Of a DNA stretch of 64,000 nucleotides, positions 28,197-38,113 are shown one piece after another. The DNA is taken from NCBI GenBank assembly GCA_001941045.1, contig MSHD01000050.1:1-64000 (forward strand). Reading direction: 5' to 3'. The notes under the pieces were generated by a model. That model saw nothing but the letters and a program-made list of their open reading frames with translations. It made no database searches and was not told the DNA's origin. This stretch comes from Lachnospiraceae bacterium Zagget2. GTDB lineage: Bacteria; Bacillota; Clostridia; Lachnospirales; Lachnospiraceae. Positions within the stretch are counted from its first letter, which is position 1, and the number at the start of each line of letters is the position of its first letter. The position numbers were made by a program, and so were the translations under genes.

Positions 28197-29423
28197 ATGG
28201 TAAAGATTGTTTTATGTGGCCACACAGGTTCAATGAACAGAGGAAGTGATGCTATCGTAAAATCTACTGCAGATTTACTTTCTGAAGCCGGAATGGAAGC
28301 TGTATTAGCTTCTTATAAGAAGGATGAGGATTCTTTGTATGGTACAAAAGAATACTCTGAAGTTATTCGTTATGCTGACAGAAAGAAAAATCCAACGCTG
28401 AGATTATTATCACTGGTATTTATGATAATAAAACGGCGAATGACAAGTGCTAAAATACGACAAATACCAGTGGTTAGATATTTGAAGAAAAATCACGCCT
28501 GTTCATTGAGTATAGGGGGAGACACGTACTGTTATGGTGATTTACCATATCAATATGTATCCATGAATGGCACATGTTTAAAAAAAAATATAACTTCGAT
28601 CTTATGGGCATGTTCCATTGAAAAAGAAAGGATACTACAGCCGGAGATTTATGATGATCTGAAACGATACAATTTGATTTTCCCTCGAGAAAAATTAACA
28701 TATGAGAACCTGATAGAAGCCGGGTTTGAAAAGCAAAATATAATAAAAATGTGCGATCCGGCATTTTTCCTGACTCCTGAAACAGTAGATTTAGCCTGGA
28801 TGGATGACAGGACGTGGGTAGGCATGAATATAAGCCCTGTTGTTTCCTTTGGAATAAATCCCCATAAGGGGCTTGTCATAAATAATTATGTTAAGACTGT
28901 TAAATATATATTAGAAAATACTGATATGAATGTTGTACTTATACCACATGTATATAAGGTGGATGAGGATAATTATTCAGAAGATGTTCGGATGGGATAT
29001 AAAGTATTCTCGTATTTTGAAGAAAACGCAGAACTGAAGAGAAGAATTAAAGTTGTTGACGAGTTTTATAATTCTAAACAACTTAAATATATAATTTCAA
29101 GATGCCATCTTATTATTACGGCCAGGACACATGTATCAATTGCTTCTTATTCAAGTTGTATTCCGACACTGGTTGTGGGGTATTCGGTCAAGGCGGATGG
29201 CATAGCCGTGGATCTGTTCAATGAAACCGAACATTTTGTTATAAGGGCCGATTCTATTGAACAGGAAACAGAAATCCTTGAAAAGTATATTTGGCTGGAG
29301 AAACATTGGGATGATGTTCATGCGCACTTAGCGGAAGTGCTTCCCTCTTACAAACAGCAGACATTGGATGCTGTGAAAAAGTTAAAAGAATATTTGGAAA
29401 ATTCGGAAGATAAAGGAACGTAA
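28197..29423 (+). CDS. Polysaccharide pyruvyl transferase family protein
   Basis: A 408-residue protein with the family's N-terminal glycine-rich CGHTGSMNRGSDAIV, the SIGGDTYCYG loop and a GT-B-like C-terminal half including SRCHLIITARTHVSIAS. Pyruvyl transferases use phosphoenolpyruvate to form ketals on sugars, giving the polymer negative charge. It starts three bases after the interrupted relative upstream, but the two are clearly different sequences, so this is not a simple tandem duplication. The gene is AT-rich. Confidence 0.8.
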   Translation: MVKIVLCGHTGSMNRGSDAIVKSTADLLSEAGMEAVLASYKKDEDSLYGTKEYSEVIRYADRKKNPTLRLLSLVFMIIKRRMTSAKIRQIPVVRYLKKNHACSLSIGGDTYCYGDLPYQYVSMNGTCLKKNITSILWACSIEKERILQPEIYDDLKRYNLIFPREKLTYENLIEAGFEKQNIIKMCDPAFFLTPETVDLAWMDDRTWVGMNISPVVSFGINPHKGLVINNYVKTVKYILENTDMNVVLIPHVYKVDEDNYSEDVRMGYKVFSYFEENAELKRRIKVVDEFYNSKQLKYIISRCHLIITARTHVSIASYSSCIPTLVVGYSVKADGIAVDLFNETEHFVIRADSIEQETEILEKYIWLEKHWDDVHAHLAEVLPSYKQQTLDAVKKLKEYLENSEDKGT

Positions 29424-29424
29424 T

Positions 29425-30504
29425 ATGAAATATTTTGTTTCGCATAATCTTGGAAGGAATAAAGGAGCCAGTAGTAAAGCTCGATGTGATATCGAAGAAA
29501 TTCTCATAAAGGAGGGATTTTTGGCACTTACCAAGTGTAAGCTTTCAGACGCTTCAAATTCTTTTGAAATGCAGTTTTTTAAATTATATGGTTATATTCT
29601 GGATTTTGTATACTGGGATCGTGTATGCAGACAACTTTCTAAAGGTGATATCTTGTTTATACAACATCCAATGCCGTCGTCTGAAATCGTGTATCACAGT
29701 GTAAAGAAACTGAAAGCAAAAGGCGTATATGTAGTGATGATCATTCACGATCTGTATACGATCAGAGAAAATAAGGATATTTCAAAAAGGCATTGCTATG
29801 TCCGTGACTTTTTGCTGCCAAATGAATGTGATGTTGTGATCAGCCACAATGTACATATGACAAATAAATTAAAAAGTCTGGGAATGGATCAATGCAGATT
29901 TGTTGACCTGGGTATTTTTGATTATATATGGCAAAAAAATGCGTCAGATGAAACCAACATCGAATTAAGCGAAAACATTATTATTGCGGGGAATTTGTCA
30001 AGGCAGAAATCCGGGTATTTGTACGATACATCGTGGCTTTCTGATAATATTACTATTGAATTATATGGTGCCAATTGGGATGGCGAAGCTTCGGAACAAA
30101 TTCATTATCATGGCAATTTTAATCCGGATGATTTACCGGAGAAACTGGAAAAAGGATTTGGACTTGTCTGGGATGGGTATTCATCTACAGGGTGTAAAGG
30201 AAGTTATGGAGATTATCTGAAAATAAATAATCCTCATAAAGCTTCACTGTATCTCTCGGTCGGATTGCCAGTCATTGTCTGGAGAGAATCGGCTATGGCT
30301 GATTTCGTTGCAGAAAACGGTATTGGTCTCTGTATTGACGATTTAGAAGATATAAAAACAATTCTGGAATCATTAACAGAATCTGAATTGCAGAATATTT
30401 ATGAAAATGTTGCAAGAGTCTCAGCCAAAATCAGAAGTGGCATGTTTTTTGAAGAGGCTTTGTCAGAAGCTATGAGAATTCTTTGCGACGAAACTGACAG
30501 ATGA
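29425..30504 (+). CDS. Galactofuranosyltransferase-like / Gtf3-type glycosyltransferase
   Basis: This 359-residue protein resembles the Gtf3/WefF-like transferases of streptococcal and clostridial loci, often annotated beta-1,6-galactofuranosyltransferase. Supporting stretches are HNLGRNKGASSKARCD, IIHDLYTIRE, WDGYSSTGCKGSYGDYL and NNPHKASLYLSVGLPVI, the last being the donor-site signature. It starts one base after the previous stop. Galactofuranose specificity is not certain. Confidence 0.75.
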   Translation: MKYFVSHNLGRNKGASSKARCDIEEILIKEGFLALTKCKLSDASNSFEMQFFKLYGYILDFVYWDRVCRQLSKGDILFIQHPMPSSEIVYHSVKKLKAKGVYVVMIIHDLYTIRENKDISKRHCYVRDFLLPNECDVVISHNVHMTNKLKSLGMDQCRFVDLGIFDYIWQKNASDETNIELSENIIIAGNLSRQKSGYLYDTSWLSDNITIELYGANWDGEASEQIHYHGNFNPDDLPEKLEKGFGLVWDGYSSTGCKGSYGDYLKINNPHKASLYLSVGLPVIVWRESAMADFVAENGIGLCIDDLEDIKTILESLTESELQNIYENVARVSAKIRSGMFFEEALSEAMRILCDETDR

Positions 30505-30542
30505 AGTAATACGGAAGATATCAGGCGGGGAGATGATTCGAG

Positions 30543-31553
30543 ATGTTTTGGCGGATTAAACAAATAGTAAGAAGATATCCTGCATGTCATAAGGTTCTAA
30601 AAAAGGCTTATTATGAGATAAAAGCAAAAAGAAAGTTTGCAGGAAAGTATACATTTGTTGATAGAAGTTCACATTCGAACAAAGTTTGTATAATACTGGC
30701 AGGATATAAAGAGACAATCTGGAAGGATGTTTTTGGGCGAGTTGAGAGGTTTGCGCCCGACGATGTTGATATATGTGTTTTGACCTCCGGCAAGTACATT
30801 CCGGAGCTCCAGGCTATGTGCAAAGAGTATAATTGGTCATACTTATCTACGAAACGAAATTGCGTTACTCTGGCACAGAATATTGCGATTTCACTGTTTC
30901 CGGATGCTGAGTTTATCTATAAGCTGGATGAGGATATTTTCATTACTGATCAATATTTTGAAACACTGTTCAATTTATATGAAGCAGTTGTAATGGAAGG
31001 CGTATATTCAGTTGGTTTTGTCGCGCCGCTGATTCCTTTAAATGGGTATGCCAATGTCAGTGTTCTGGAAAAAGCGGGTGTTATGGATATCTTTACTAAT
31101 AAATTTGGCCGACCTATAAGATCGGGAGAAAACGGAGAAAAAATCATGAATAATCCCGATGTCGCAAAATTTTTCTGGGGTAATGAAGGAGTATTTCCCC
31201 ATATTGATCTTTTGAACACAAGATTTAGCAGTGCTGCTTTCTCGTATGAAATATGTCCGATGAGATTCAGCATAGGGGCTATCATGTTCCCACGATCAAC
31301 ATGGATTGATATGGGGTATTTTGATGTGGGGCCTGGAAACGACCTTGGATCTGATGAGAATCAGCTTTGCTCATTCTGCATGATTCATTCTCGTATTATA
31401 GCTGTGTCCGATAATTCGGTCGTTGGTCACTTTAGTTACGGACCGCAGACTGCCGAGATGGTAGAGTATTATCAGATTAATCCGGAAAAATTTTGTATAG
31501 TATCTAATAATTGCCAGGGAACTGAGGGTGGGTATGAAAATGAGCAGCGATAA
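30543..31553 (+). CDS. Putative glycosyltransferase (GT-A-like)
   Basis: A 336-residue protein. A basic N-terminal region precedes a GT-A-like fold with FIYKLDEDIFITD, whose acidic cluster fits a DxD metal site. I do not recognise a named subfamily. Position among transferases and the acidic motif support a role in building the repeat unit. Gap to the previous gene is 38 bases; the 3' end overlaps the next start. Confidence 0.65.
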   Translation: MFWRIKQIVRRYPACHKVLKKAYYEIKAKRKFAGKYTFVDRSSHSNKVCIILAGYKETIWKDVFGRVERFAPDDVDICVLTSGKYIPELQAMCKEYNWSYLSTKRNCVTLAQNIAISLFPDAEFIYKLDEDIFITDQYFETLFNLYEAVVMEGVYSVGFVAPLIPLNGYANVSVLEKAGVMDIFTNKFGRPIRSGENGEKIMNNPDVAKFFWGNEGVFPHIDLLNTRFSSAAFSYEICPMRFSIGAIMFPRSTWIDMGYFDVGPGNDLGSDENQLCSFCMIHSRIIAVSDNSVVGHFSYGPQTAEMVEYYQINPEKFCIVSNNCQGTEGGYENEQR

Positions 31554-32412
31554 AATCTGTGCGGGCATGGTGTTATATAATCCAGACATTGAACGACTTG
31601 CCAGAGCATTGTCGGCGGTCAGAAATCAAGTCCTGCACATTTACCTGATTGATAATTGCTCGAAAAATTACGAAGAAATTCGAAGTCTTTTATCTGAGAA
31701 GGATCTTTTCGGTAAAGTTACATACCATAAGAATGTTGATAATCTTGGGTGCGGCAATGGGTTGAATCTTGCTGCGCAAATGGCAATAGGATGCGGAATG
31801 GAATGGATGCTCATGTTGGATGATGATTCTATATGTGCGCCATATTTGATTGAGTGCTATGAAAAGAGTCTTGATATTTCAAATATTGGAATGATAGGTT
31901 GCAATGCGGTTTTTAATAAGGAGCCAGAATTCGCGGATCAATCTACTTTAAAATTTGACGCTGAAAGCTGTGATTTTTGCATCAACGGTGGAACGTTATT
32001 AAACTTAGAGGCCTGGAAAAAGGTTGGGGGATTTGATGAGGCACTGTTTGCAGATTGGACGGACTGGGACTTGTCGATGAATATCAGACTTCATGGTTAT
32101 AAATTACTTAATATTAATGTTGAGGGAGTGAATCAGTTAGGAGGAAAAACAAAAGAGAAGAGAACTATTTTTGGTAAGACAAGAACTTGTTCTATTTACT
32201 CGGCAGACAGGCGATATGATCAAATACGTAATGGTGTGTATTTCGCGCGAAAATACAGAAAAAATGTCAATTATATATGGCTTTTAAGAATATTCTGGAT
32301 GCAGTTCAAATTAACCGCATTATATGAAGATCAGAAAATATATAAGCTTAAAAGAATGCTGCAGGGGCTGTTTGATGGGTTCAAGATGGAGATAAAAACT
32401 GAACATGGGTAA
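31534..32412 (+). CDS. Glycosyltransferase, family 2 (rhamnosyltransferase-like)
   Basis: A 292-residue GT-A enzyme with AGMVLYNPDIERL, IDNCSKN, NLGCGNGLN and the WMLMLDDDS metal site, all typical of rhamnosyltransferase-like family 2 members. FADWTDWDLSMNIRLHGYK is the usual acceptor-side motif. ATG 31534 follows GAGGG; ATG 31540 is an alternative. It overlaps the previous gene by 20 bases. Confidence 0.8.
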   Translation: MKMSSDKICAGMVLYNPDIERLARALSAVRNQVLHIYLIDNCSKNYEEIRSLLSEKDLFGKVTYHKNVDNLGCGNGLNLAAQMAIGCGMEWMLMLDDDSICAPYLIECYEKSLDISNIGMIGCNAVFNKEPEFADQSTLKFDAESCDFCINGGTLLNLEAWKKVGGFDEALFADWTDWDLSMNIRLHGYKLLNINVEGVNQLGGKTKEKRTIFGKTRTCSIYSADRRYDQIRNGVYFARKYRKNVNYIWLLRIFWMQFKLTALYEDQKIYKLKRMLQGLFDGFKMEIKTEHG

Positions 32413-32441
32413 GCTGGTCAAGCTAATCGGGAGTGAGGAAA

Positions 32442-33628
32442 ATGGAAAAAGTGATAGATATCAGTTTTATTATACCTGTATTTAACTTAGACAAATATAT
32501 ACAAAGCTGCCTGGAAAGCATACTCTCCCAGAACGATGAAGGAGTAACGTATGAGGTAATCGTCATAGATGATGGCAGTACAGATAGTTCTGTTTCTGTA
32601 ATCAGGGATACTTTCAACAGATACAGTTCCATTAGGGGGGAGGGGTTAAGGCTATATCAACAGCCCAACAAAGGCGTATCTTCTGCAAGAAATCATGGAC
32701 TGAAATATGCTACAGGCAAATGGATAGCCTTTGTTGATGGAGATGATTTATTATCGGCAACGTATTTTAAAAATGTGAAAGGTATTGTAAAGGAAGACGC
32801 AGATTGTTTCGTGTTTCATAATGGTGTTTTTTGTATGATGTGGATACACATACTGATGATGTGAAAGAAATAAGGCAGGCCACACAAGAGGAATACGAAT
32901 ACGTGCTGGAGGATTTACAAATCGGTCACAGACGTAAAAAACCAGAAATGCAGTATTCTTTTTCAACACCTTGGGGGAAGCTATATCGTTCGGCAATTGC
33001 CAAAAAAATACTGTTTCCCAAAGATGCGTTCATATGGGAAGATGCAATGTATAATTTTATTTTTCTGGATTCGATATCAAACGATCGGTTTTATATTGTT
33101 GATTATTGTGCTTATTATTGGCGGGGGAGGGAAACGTCAGCAACCCATACATTTCGCCCAAAATGTAAATCTGAACTTTTGACTGTTTTTGAGATCTGGA
33201 GAAAAACAATAGAGAACACGTCCGCCAGTGGCAGACGAAAACAATTGTATTACAATACTGTTCTTGATGCAATTTCGGTGTATTTTGATCTGTTTCTGTT
33301 TCATAAAGGCAACAGGCAGAAAAAAGCTGAAAAGATTGCAAGCCTGATTGAGTTTTCAAAGGAATTTTCATTGGATGAGGCGATTGATAAGTGTGATATG
33401 TCAGTCTGGTCATCAAATGAGCTGTGTATGTTACAGATGTTTAAGGACAAAAAATTCCATAAAATCTATAACAAATATAACGTGAGAGTCATAAAGGGCA
33501 GAATTAAACTGGGGCTGAAGAAAACCGTAAAATCCATGATGAGTACAATGCAAGAGCCAAAGAACAGTATCAAATTGAGGATAAGAAAATGGCTATTTCA
33601 CAAAGAGAAAGCCAACAAATTTATATAA
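32442..33628 (+). pseudogene. Glycosyltransferase, family 2, frameshifted at T6
   Basis: Two frames together form one family 2 transferase of about 395 residues. The first (32442-32864) has SFIIPVFNLDKYI, DDGSTDSS and AFVDGDD. The second runs from about 32831 to 33628 and continues YDVDTHTDDV. They meet at a run of six T residues (32827-32832); one extra T would restore FLYDVD across the join. The metal-binding half is intact but the C-terminal half is lost in the sequence as given. ATG 32442 follows GGGAGTGAGG. The frameshift may be a true mutation or an error. Confidence 0.75.
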
Positions 33629-34623
33629 TGAAAGCTTTGGCCGTTTACAGCATTATTGCTGCGCATTGTAAGCTGCCAATGATGGAAAATTATTCAGGCA
33701 GTTTATCTGTTATGTTGACAGCAACAAAATATTTCGGGGAAATAGGCGTACCTGTATTTTTGGTTTTGTCAGGAAGGCTGTTTGATAGAAACAGAAGATT
33801 TCCCGACTTTTTGCGTAATAAATGTAAAAAGATTGTTTTGCCGTGGATGTGTTGCTCGTTACTGGTATGGATATATATGTTTATCCAGGGCGACTTTTAT
33901 GATCTTTCACGGTGGCTGCTGGGAATAGGAAATGTTTATTGGTATATGCCGGTATTGTGCTTATATTTTGTTGTCTTTTATGTCTTGCACAACGTTAATT
34001 TACGGGGAGGTGTATTTGTTGTTTCTATCATATATCATGTAGCTGTATACGATTTATGTGCTGTAAATATGGTGGCAGCTGAAAATTGTGTTATACTGGG
34101 AAATTTTCTGAAACATATGCCATTTTTCCTGATGGGGCTGTTGATTAACGACTTTAATTTAAAGGGGCATATTTATAGGATTTTAAACTCACATATAGCG
34201 ATGGTGATAACTTGTCTGGTGTTAATTATAACAGCAGGATGTAATCATATAAAGTTTGGCGATATTAACTATGACAGTCCGCTGTTCCTGATTTTTTCCA
34301 GCGCCGGCATTATTATGATTGCGTGGATTTCACTAAAAATCCAAAGTAATGGCGGATATATTAAAAATGCATTTGCAACTATAGGGAAAGAAAGCTATTT
34401 TATATACCTGCTGCATTTACCTTTTGCGGGGATTCTGAGCAATATATTGTCACGCAACCTGGTTACGGCATATATGATTGCATTTTATCCATTATTTATA
34501 ATCATCATCCTGCACTTCGCAGCTGAAATAATGACCTGGTTCTGCCAAAAGACGGGTATATGGGGATTGCTAAGTATATTTGGTCTGCAGAATAATTGTA
34601 TTGAGAAAGTAGAGGGGATTTGA
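33589..34623 (+). CDS. Acyltransferase family 3 membrane protein
   Basis: A 344-residue protein with about ten membrane helices. It has the YSIIAAHC element near the N terminus, whose His is the conserved residue of acyltransferase_3 enzymes, and FLVLSGRLFDR. These proteins O-acetylate (or otherwise acylate) surface polysaccharides using cytosolic acyl-CoA. Its start overlaps the preceding transferase by 40 bases. Confidence 0.8.
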   Translation: MAISQRESQQIYIMKALAVYSIIAAHCKLPMMENYSGSLSVMLTATKYFGEIGVPVFLVLSGRLFDRNRRFPDFLRNKCKKIVLPWMCCSLLVWIYMFIQGDFYDLSRWLLGIGNVYWYMPVLCLYFVVFYVLHNVNLRGGVFVVSIIYHVAVYDLCAVNMVAAENCVILGNFLKHMPFFLMGLLINDFNLKGHIYRILNSHIAMVITCLVLIITAGCNHIKFGDINYDSPLFLIFSSAGIIMIAWISLKIQSNGGYIKNAFATIGKESYFIYLLHLPFAGILSNILSRNLVTAYMIAFYPLFIIIILHFAAEIMTWFCQKTGIWGLLSIFGLQNNCIEKVEGI

Positions 34624-34741
34624 TGCGGTAACGATTATTACGTTCAGCGACAGTAGAACAGTGAGGACGGTTCCAAGGATTGAATTAATAAAATGCAGCG
34701 CAAATTCTTGTGAAGTATTTGGACAATGATAACAAGGTGAT
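34624..34741. other. Intergenic gap with no recognised gene
   Basis: This 118-base gap is the longest inside the AT-rich polysaccharide block. I see no stable terminator and no convincing promoter in it. Confidence 0.4.
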
Positions 34742-35902
34742 ATGATGATTTATGATGTCGGAGACAGATGTGTCGGATGTGGCGTTTGTGCAAGCACCTG
34801 CCCCTATAAAGTAATTTCAATGAAAGAAGATAAAATGGGGTTTCGTTATCCTGAAACAGATGATACTTTATGCGTGCACTGCCAGCTTTGCCGGAAAATC
34901 TGTCCTATTTTGCAGAAACCGGCGCTTTATGAAAACAGTGTGGGATATGGCCTGCAATGTCATGATGAGTCTGTATTAAATATCAGTTCTTCCGGGGGAG
35001 CGTTTTATTTATTGGCGTCAGAAGTACTTCGTCGAGGAGGCGTAGTATACGGAGCCGCTTATTGTCCTGATTTTACAAAAGTCTACCATAAAGCGGCATA
35101 TGATTTTCAGGAACTGACGGGATTGTGCGGTTCGAAATATGTGCAAAGCGATGTGGGAGATACGTTCAGGGAAACCTGTGAAAACCTGAAAGCCAGAAAG
35201 TGGGTCTTATATTCCGGAACCCCCTGTCAGCTGGCTGCGTTGGATAATTATCTGGGAGAGCGAGTTTCCCGAGAAAAACTACTGTCTGTAGATATCCTGT
35301 GCCATGGGGTATGCAGCCCGGAGATGTGGGGCAAATATATTGAGTACAGAAAAAAGAGCGATGGTGGTTTTGTGCCGCTTAAAGTATCAATGCGCGATAA
35401 AACATATGGGTGGAGAAAGTTTTCTCTGAAAATACAGTATGAGGACAACAGTTATGTTGAGTCTGTTAACCAGGATCTATTCCTGCGTGGATTTCTAAGA
35501 CATGTTTATCTGCGAAAGAGCTGTTATGAGTGTAATTTTAAGGGTTTGCATCGATGCGCAGATATAACGCTCGGTGATTTCTGGGATGGAGGAAAGGTTA
35601 TAAGGGATATGGATGACAGGGGAACTTCTCTTGTTATTGTACATTCGGATAAGGGAGAACAGTTTTTCCAGATCATTTCATCACGGGGAAAATGGACAAA
35701 AATTCCAGATGTGAAAGCTGTTAGCAATGATGGTATGTATCATAACGCCTGGTACAATGGGAATCGGAAGTACATTGAGAAGAATATAGACAGGTATTCA
35801 TTTGAAAAACTGCATCGAAAATATTTTTCCGACAGTATGTTATGTAAATTTGGACGCTACGTATGCAGGGCAGTAGCTTCTCACAAGAGAGGGCTCTCAT
35901 GA
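34742..35902 (+). CDS. Coenzyme F420 hydrogenase/dehydrogenase beta subunit-like Fe-S protein
   Basis: A 386-residue protein. Two ferredoxin-type clusters (CVGCGVCASTCP and CVHCQLCRKICP) occupy the first 60 residues. The FrhB-like domain follows, with SSGGAFYLLASE, YSGTPCQLAAL and ADITLGDFWDG, and has extra cysteines around YECNF. Genes of this family are common next to polysaccharide pyruvyl transferases in surface-glycan loci, but their redox role there is not known. Start at ATG 34742 or 34745 (AAGGTGAT upstream). The stop overlaps the flippase start as ATGA. Confidence 0.8.
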   Translation: MMIYDVGDRCVGCGVCASTCPYKVISMKEDKMGFRYPETDDTLCVHCQLCRKICPILQKPALYENSVGYGLQCHDESVLNISSSGGAFYLLASEVLRRGGVVYGAAYCPDFTKVYHKAAYDFQELTGLCGSKYVQSDVGDTFRETCENLKARKWVLYSGTPCQLAALDNYLGERVSREKLLSVDILCHGVCSPEMWGKYIEYRKKSDGGFVPLKVSMRDKTYGWRKFSLKIQYEDNSYVESVNQDLFLRGFLRHVYLRKSCYECNFKGLHRCADITLGDFWDGGKVIRDMDDRGTSLVIVHSDKGEQFFQIISSRGKWTKIPDVKAVSNDGMYHNAWYNGNRKYIEKNIDRYSFEKLHRKYFSDSMLCKFGRYVCRAVASHKRGLS

Positions 35903-37422
35903 AGATAAAAAGAACCGAAAACGCAAAAAAGGGAATAATCTTTGGGACAATCTCTAACATATATACAGTTCTGGTTCCGTTCTGTATGCGTACTGTCATG
36001 CTGTATACACTGGGAGTGCAGTATTTAGGCCTGAACAGTCTGTTCACTTCTGTTTTGCAGGTTCTTAATCTGACGGAGCTGGGTGTGGGAACGGCAATGG
36101 TTTACAGCATGTACAAGCCCATAGCTGAGGATGATACAGAAAAGATCTGTGCGCTTATGCGCATGTATAAGATTTATTATAGAATTATAGGTCTTGTTGT
36201 ATGCCTGCTGGGAGTCATGCTGATTCCGTTTCTTCCTGAACTGATTAGCGGTTCCGTGCCGGAAGATATTAATATTTATACCTTGTATGGCATAAATCTG
36301 GCTTCAACGGTGCTTACATACTGGCTGTTTGCCTATAAGAATTCTCTGCTGAACGCTTTCCAGAGAAGAGACGTTTTAAGCAAAATCGCCATGGTGACAA
36401 ATACGTTAAAATATGTTTTTCAAATACTTGCTTTAATTATTTTTGAAAGTTATTACGCGTATGTGATTGTAATGCTGTCTTCACAGATTATAAATAATAT
36501 TGTAACTGCATGTGTAGTCGACAGGATGTACCCGCAGTACAGAGCGAGGAATAAACTGCCGAAAGAGGATGTGAGAGACATTAATGCGAGAATCCGGGAT
36601 CTTTTTACCCAGAAAATAGGAGGTATAATCAATTCCAACGCAGACACACTTGTGATATCCGCTTTCCTGGGACTCACATCGCTTGCAATATATCAGAATT
36701 ATTATTATGTCATGTCGCTTCCGCTTGCCCTGTCAAATGTTATTTTTGACTCATGCAGGGCCGGATTTGGCAACAGCCTTGCCACGGAAAGTAAGGAGAA
36801 AAATTTATCGGATCTAAAGAAATTTACTTTTTTGTTGAACTGGGTGGTTACGGTATGCGCCGCCGGCCTGATTTGCCTGTATCAGCATTTCATGTATATG
36901 TGGATGGGTGAGGAGTTACTGCTTTCGTTTGGAATGGTCATTCTGTTTGTGATTTATTTTTATATTATTGTAATGGAGAAGATCTTAGGCGTCTTCAAAG
37001 ACGCGGGAGGGATCTGGCATCAGGATCGGCTCCGCCCGTTATTTGCAGCACTGTTGAATCTGACACTGAATTTAATAATGGTCAGGGTAATTGGAATCTA
37101 TGGGATACTACTTTCGACAATTATAAGTATGCTGGTATTGAGTGTCCCATGGGAACTCTATAATATATTTACCGTTATATTTGAGAAGAAAGATCTTTCC
37201 GGATATGTTCTGGAGTTGTTCAGATATGCTGCCGTGGCAGTGCTAATATGCATCATTTCCGTTTATGCATGCAGTTACGTTACGTTGGGCGGTATCCTGG
37301 GATTCTTGCTGAAAGGGATCATTGCGCTGATGATTTCCGACGTGCTACTTTTGGCAATATTTTTCAGGGCAGAGGAGTTTAACGAGGCTTTTAAATTTGT
37401 AAAAGGTCTTTTGCAAAGATGA
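35899..37422 (+). CDS. wzx: Wzx-type polysaccharide flippase
   Basis: A 507-residue protein of about 12-14 membrane helices in the polysaccharide/MATE-like exporter group. Opening elements are NAKKGIIFGTISNIYTVL and LGVQYLGLNSLF, standard for Wzx-like transporters that flip undecaprenyl-linked repeat units. ATG 35899 overlaps the previous stop. The gene remains AT-rich; base composition rises sharply in the gene that follows. Confidence 0.85.
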   Translation: MKIKRTENAKKGIIFGTISNIYTVLVPFCMRTVMLYTLGVQYLGLNSLFTSVLQVLNLTELGVGTAMVYSMYKPIAEDDTEKICALMRMYKIYYRIIGLVVCLLGVMLIPFLPELISGSVPEDINIYTLYGINLASTVLTYWLFAYKNSLLNAFQRRDVLSKIAMVTNTLKYVFQILALIIFESYYAYVIVMLSSQIINNIVTACVVDRMYPQYRARNKLPKEDVRDINARIRDLFTQKIGGIINSNADTLVISAFLGLTSLAIYQNYYYVMSLPLALSNVIFDSCRAGFGNSLATESKEKNLSDLKKFTFLLNWVVTVCAAGLICLYQHFMYMWMGEELLLSFGMVILFVIYFYIIVMEKILGVFKDAGGIWHQDRLRPLFAALLNLTLNLIMVRVIGIYGILLSTIISMLVLSVPWELYNIFTVIFEKKDLSGYVLELFRYAAVAVLICIISVYACSYVTLGGILGFLLKGIIALMISDVLLLAIFFRAEEFNEAFKFVKGLLQR

Positions 37423-37441
37423 CGCGAAAGAGGAAACCAAC

Positions 37442-38029
37442 ATGAATTCAAACTACTATAAAATCATACTGAAACTGCTGCACATCCGCTACGGCAGAAA
37501 CCTCCTGCTGAAGGGCTGCCCGGTGATCTACAATAAAAAAGGGGCTGAGATCACGATCGGTGACGATGTTACGGTCAAATCGTCCTTCCTCTCGAATCTG
37601 GTCGGTCTGTACTCGCGCACGATCATCGTCACGCGCGCGCCGGAGGCCTATATCCGGATCGGCAGCGGAGTGGGGATCTCCGGAGCGACCATCTACGCGC
37701 GCAGGGGGATTGAGATCGGCGACAATACTGCGATCGGGGGCAACTGCAAGATTCTCGACAATGATTTTCATCCGTCGGAAACGGAGCTGCGGAACCGGAT
37801 GCTGCGCGATCCGCGCGGTGGAGACAGCGATCTCATTCCGGCGAAGGAGATTCGGATAGGCAGGGACTGCTTCATCGGATGCAACACGATTATTCTGAAA
37901 GGCACCGTGCTGGGCGACGGCTGTGTGGTCGGCGCGGGCGCGGTAGTGAGCGGGACATTCCCGCCGGGCTGTGTGATTGCGGGCAATCCGGCGCGGATAG
38001 TCCGAACCCTGGATAGTCCGGAAGTATAA
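37442..38029 (+). CDS. Hexapeptide-repeat acyltransferase
   Basis: A 195-residue left-handed beta-helix protein. Hexapeptide repeats (IGDDVTV, IEIGDNTAIG, IRIGRDCFIG, VLGDGCVVGAGAVV) lead into AGNPARIVR, the usual end of maltose/serine acetyltransferase-like enzymes. It probably acetylates a sugar or sugar nucleotide of the polymer in the cytosol. Its high GC contrasts with the AT-rich genes just upstream, so it marks the right border of the island. Confidence 0.85.
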   Translation: MNSNYYKIILKLLHIRYGRNLLLKGCPVIYNKKGAEITIGDDVTVKSSFLSNLVGLYSRTIIVTRAPEAYIRIGSGVGISGATIYARRGIEIGDNTAIGGNCKILDNDFHPSETELRNRMLRDPRGGDSDLIPAKEIRIGRDCFIGCNTIILKGTVLGDGCVVGAGAVVSGTFPPGCVIAGNPARIVRTLDSPEV

Positions 38030-38113
38030 AACAATGCACATGGATTTAACACAAAGTTCAGACTTTTCACATTGTGGCTCCGGATATGGGATGGTAGAAT
38101 AAGAAGGAGATCC

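Noticed and set aside
38072..38100. TTGTGG and TAGAAT, 17 bases apart, before cassette A
   Set aside because: The transcription start would fall inside the ribosome binding site of the 38114 gene, so a promoter here is doubtful.
38040..38102. Possible 20-codon reading frame before cassette A as its missing precursor
   Set aside because: It lacks the MKK-Tyr-x-x-Pro leader pattern and has no ribosome binding site; probably chance.
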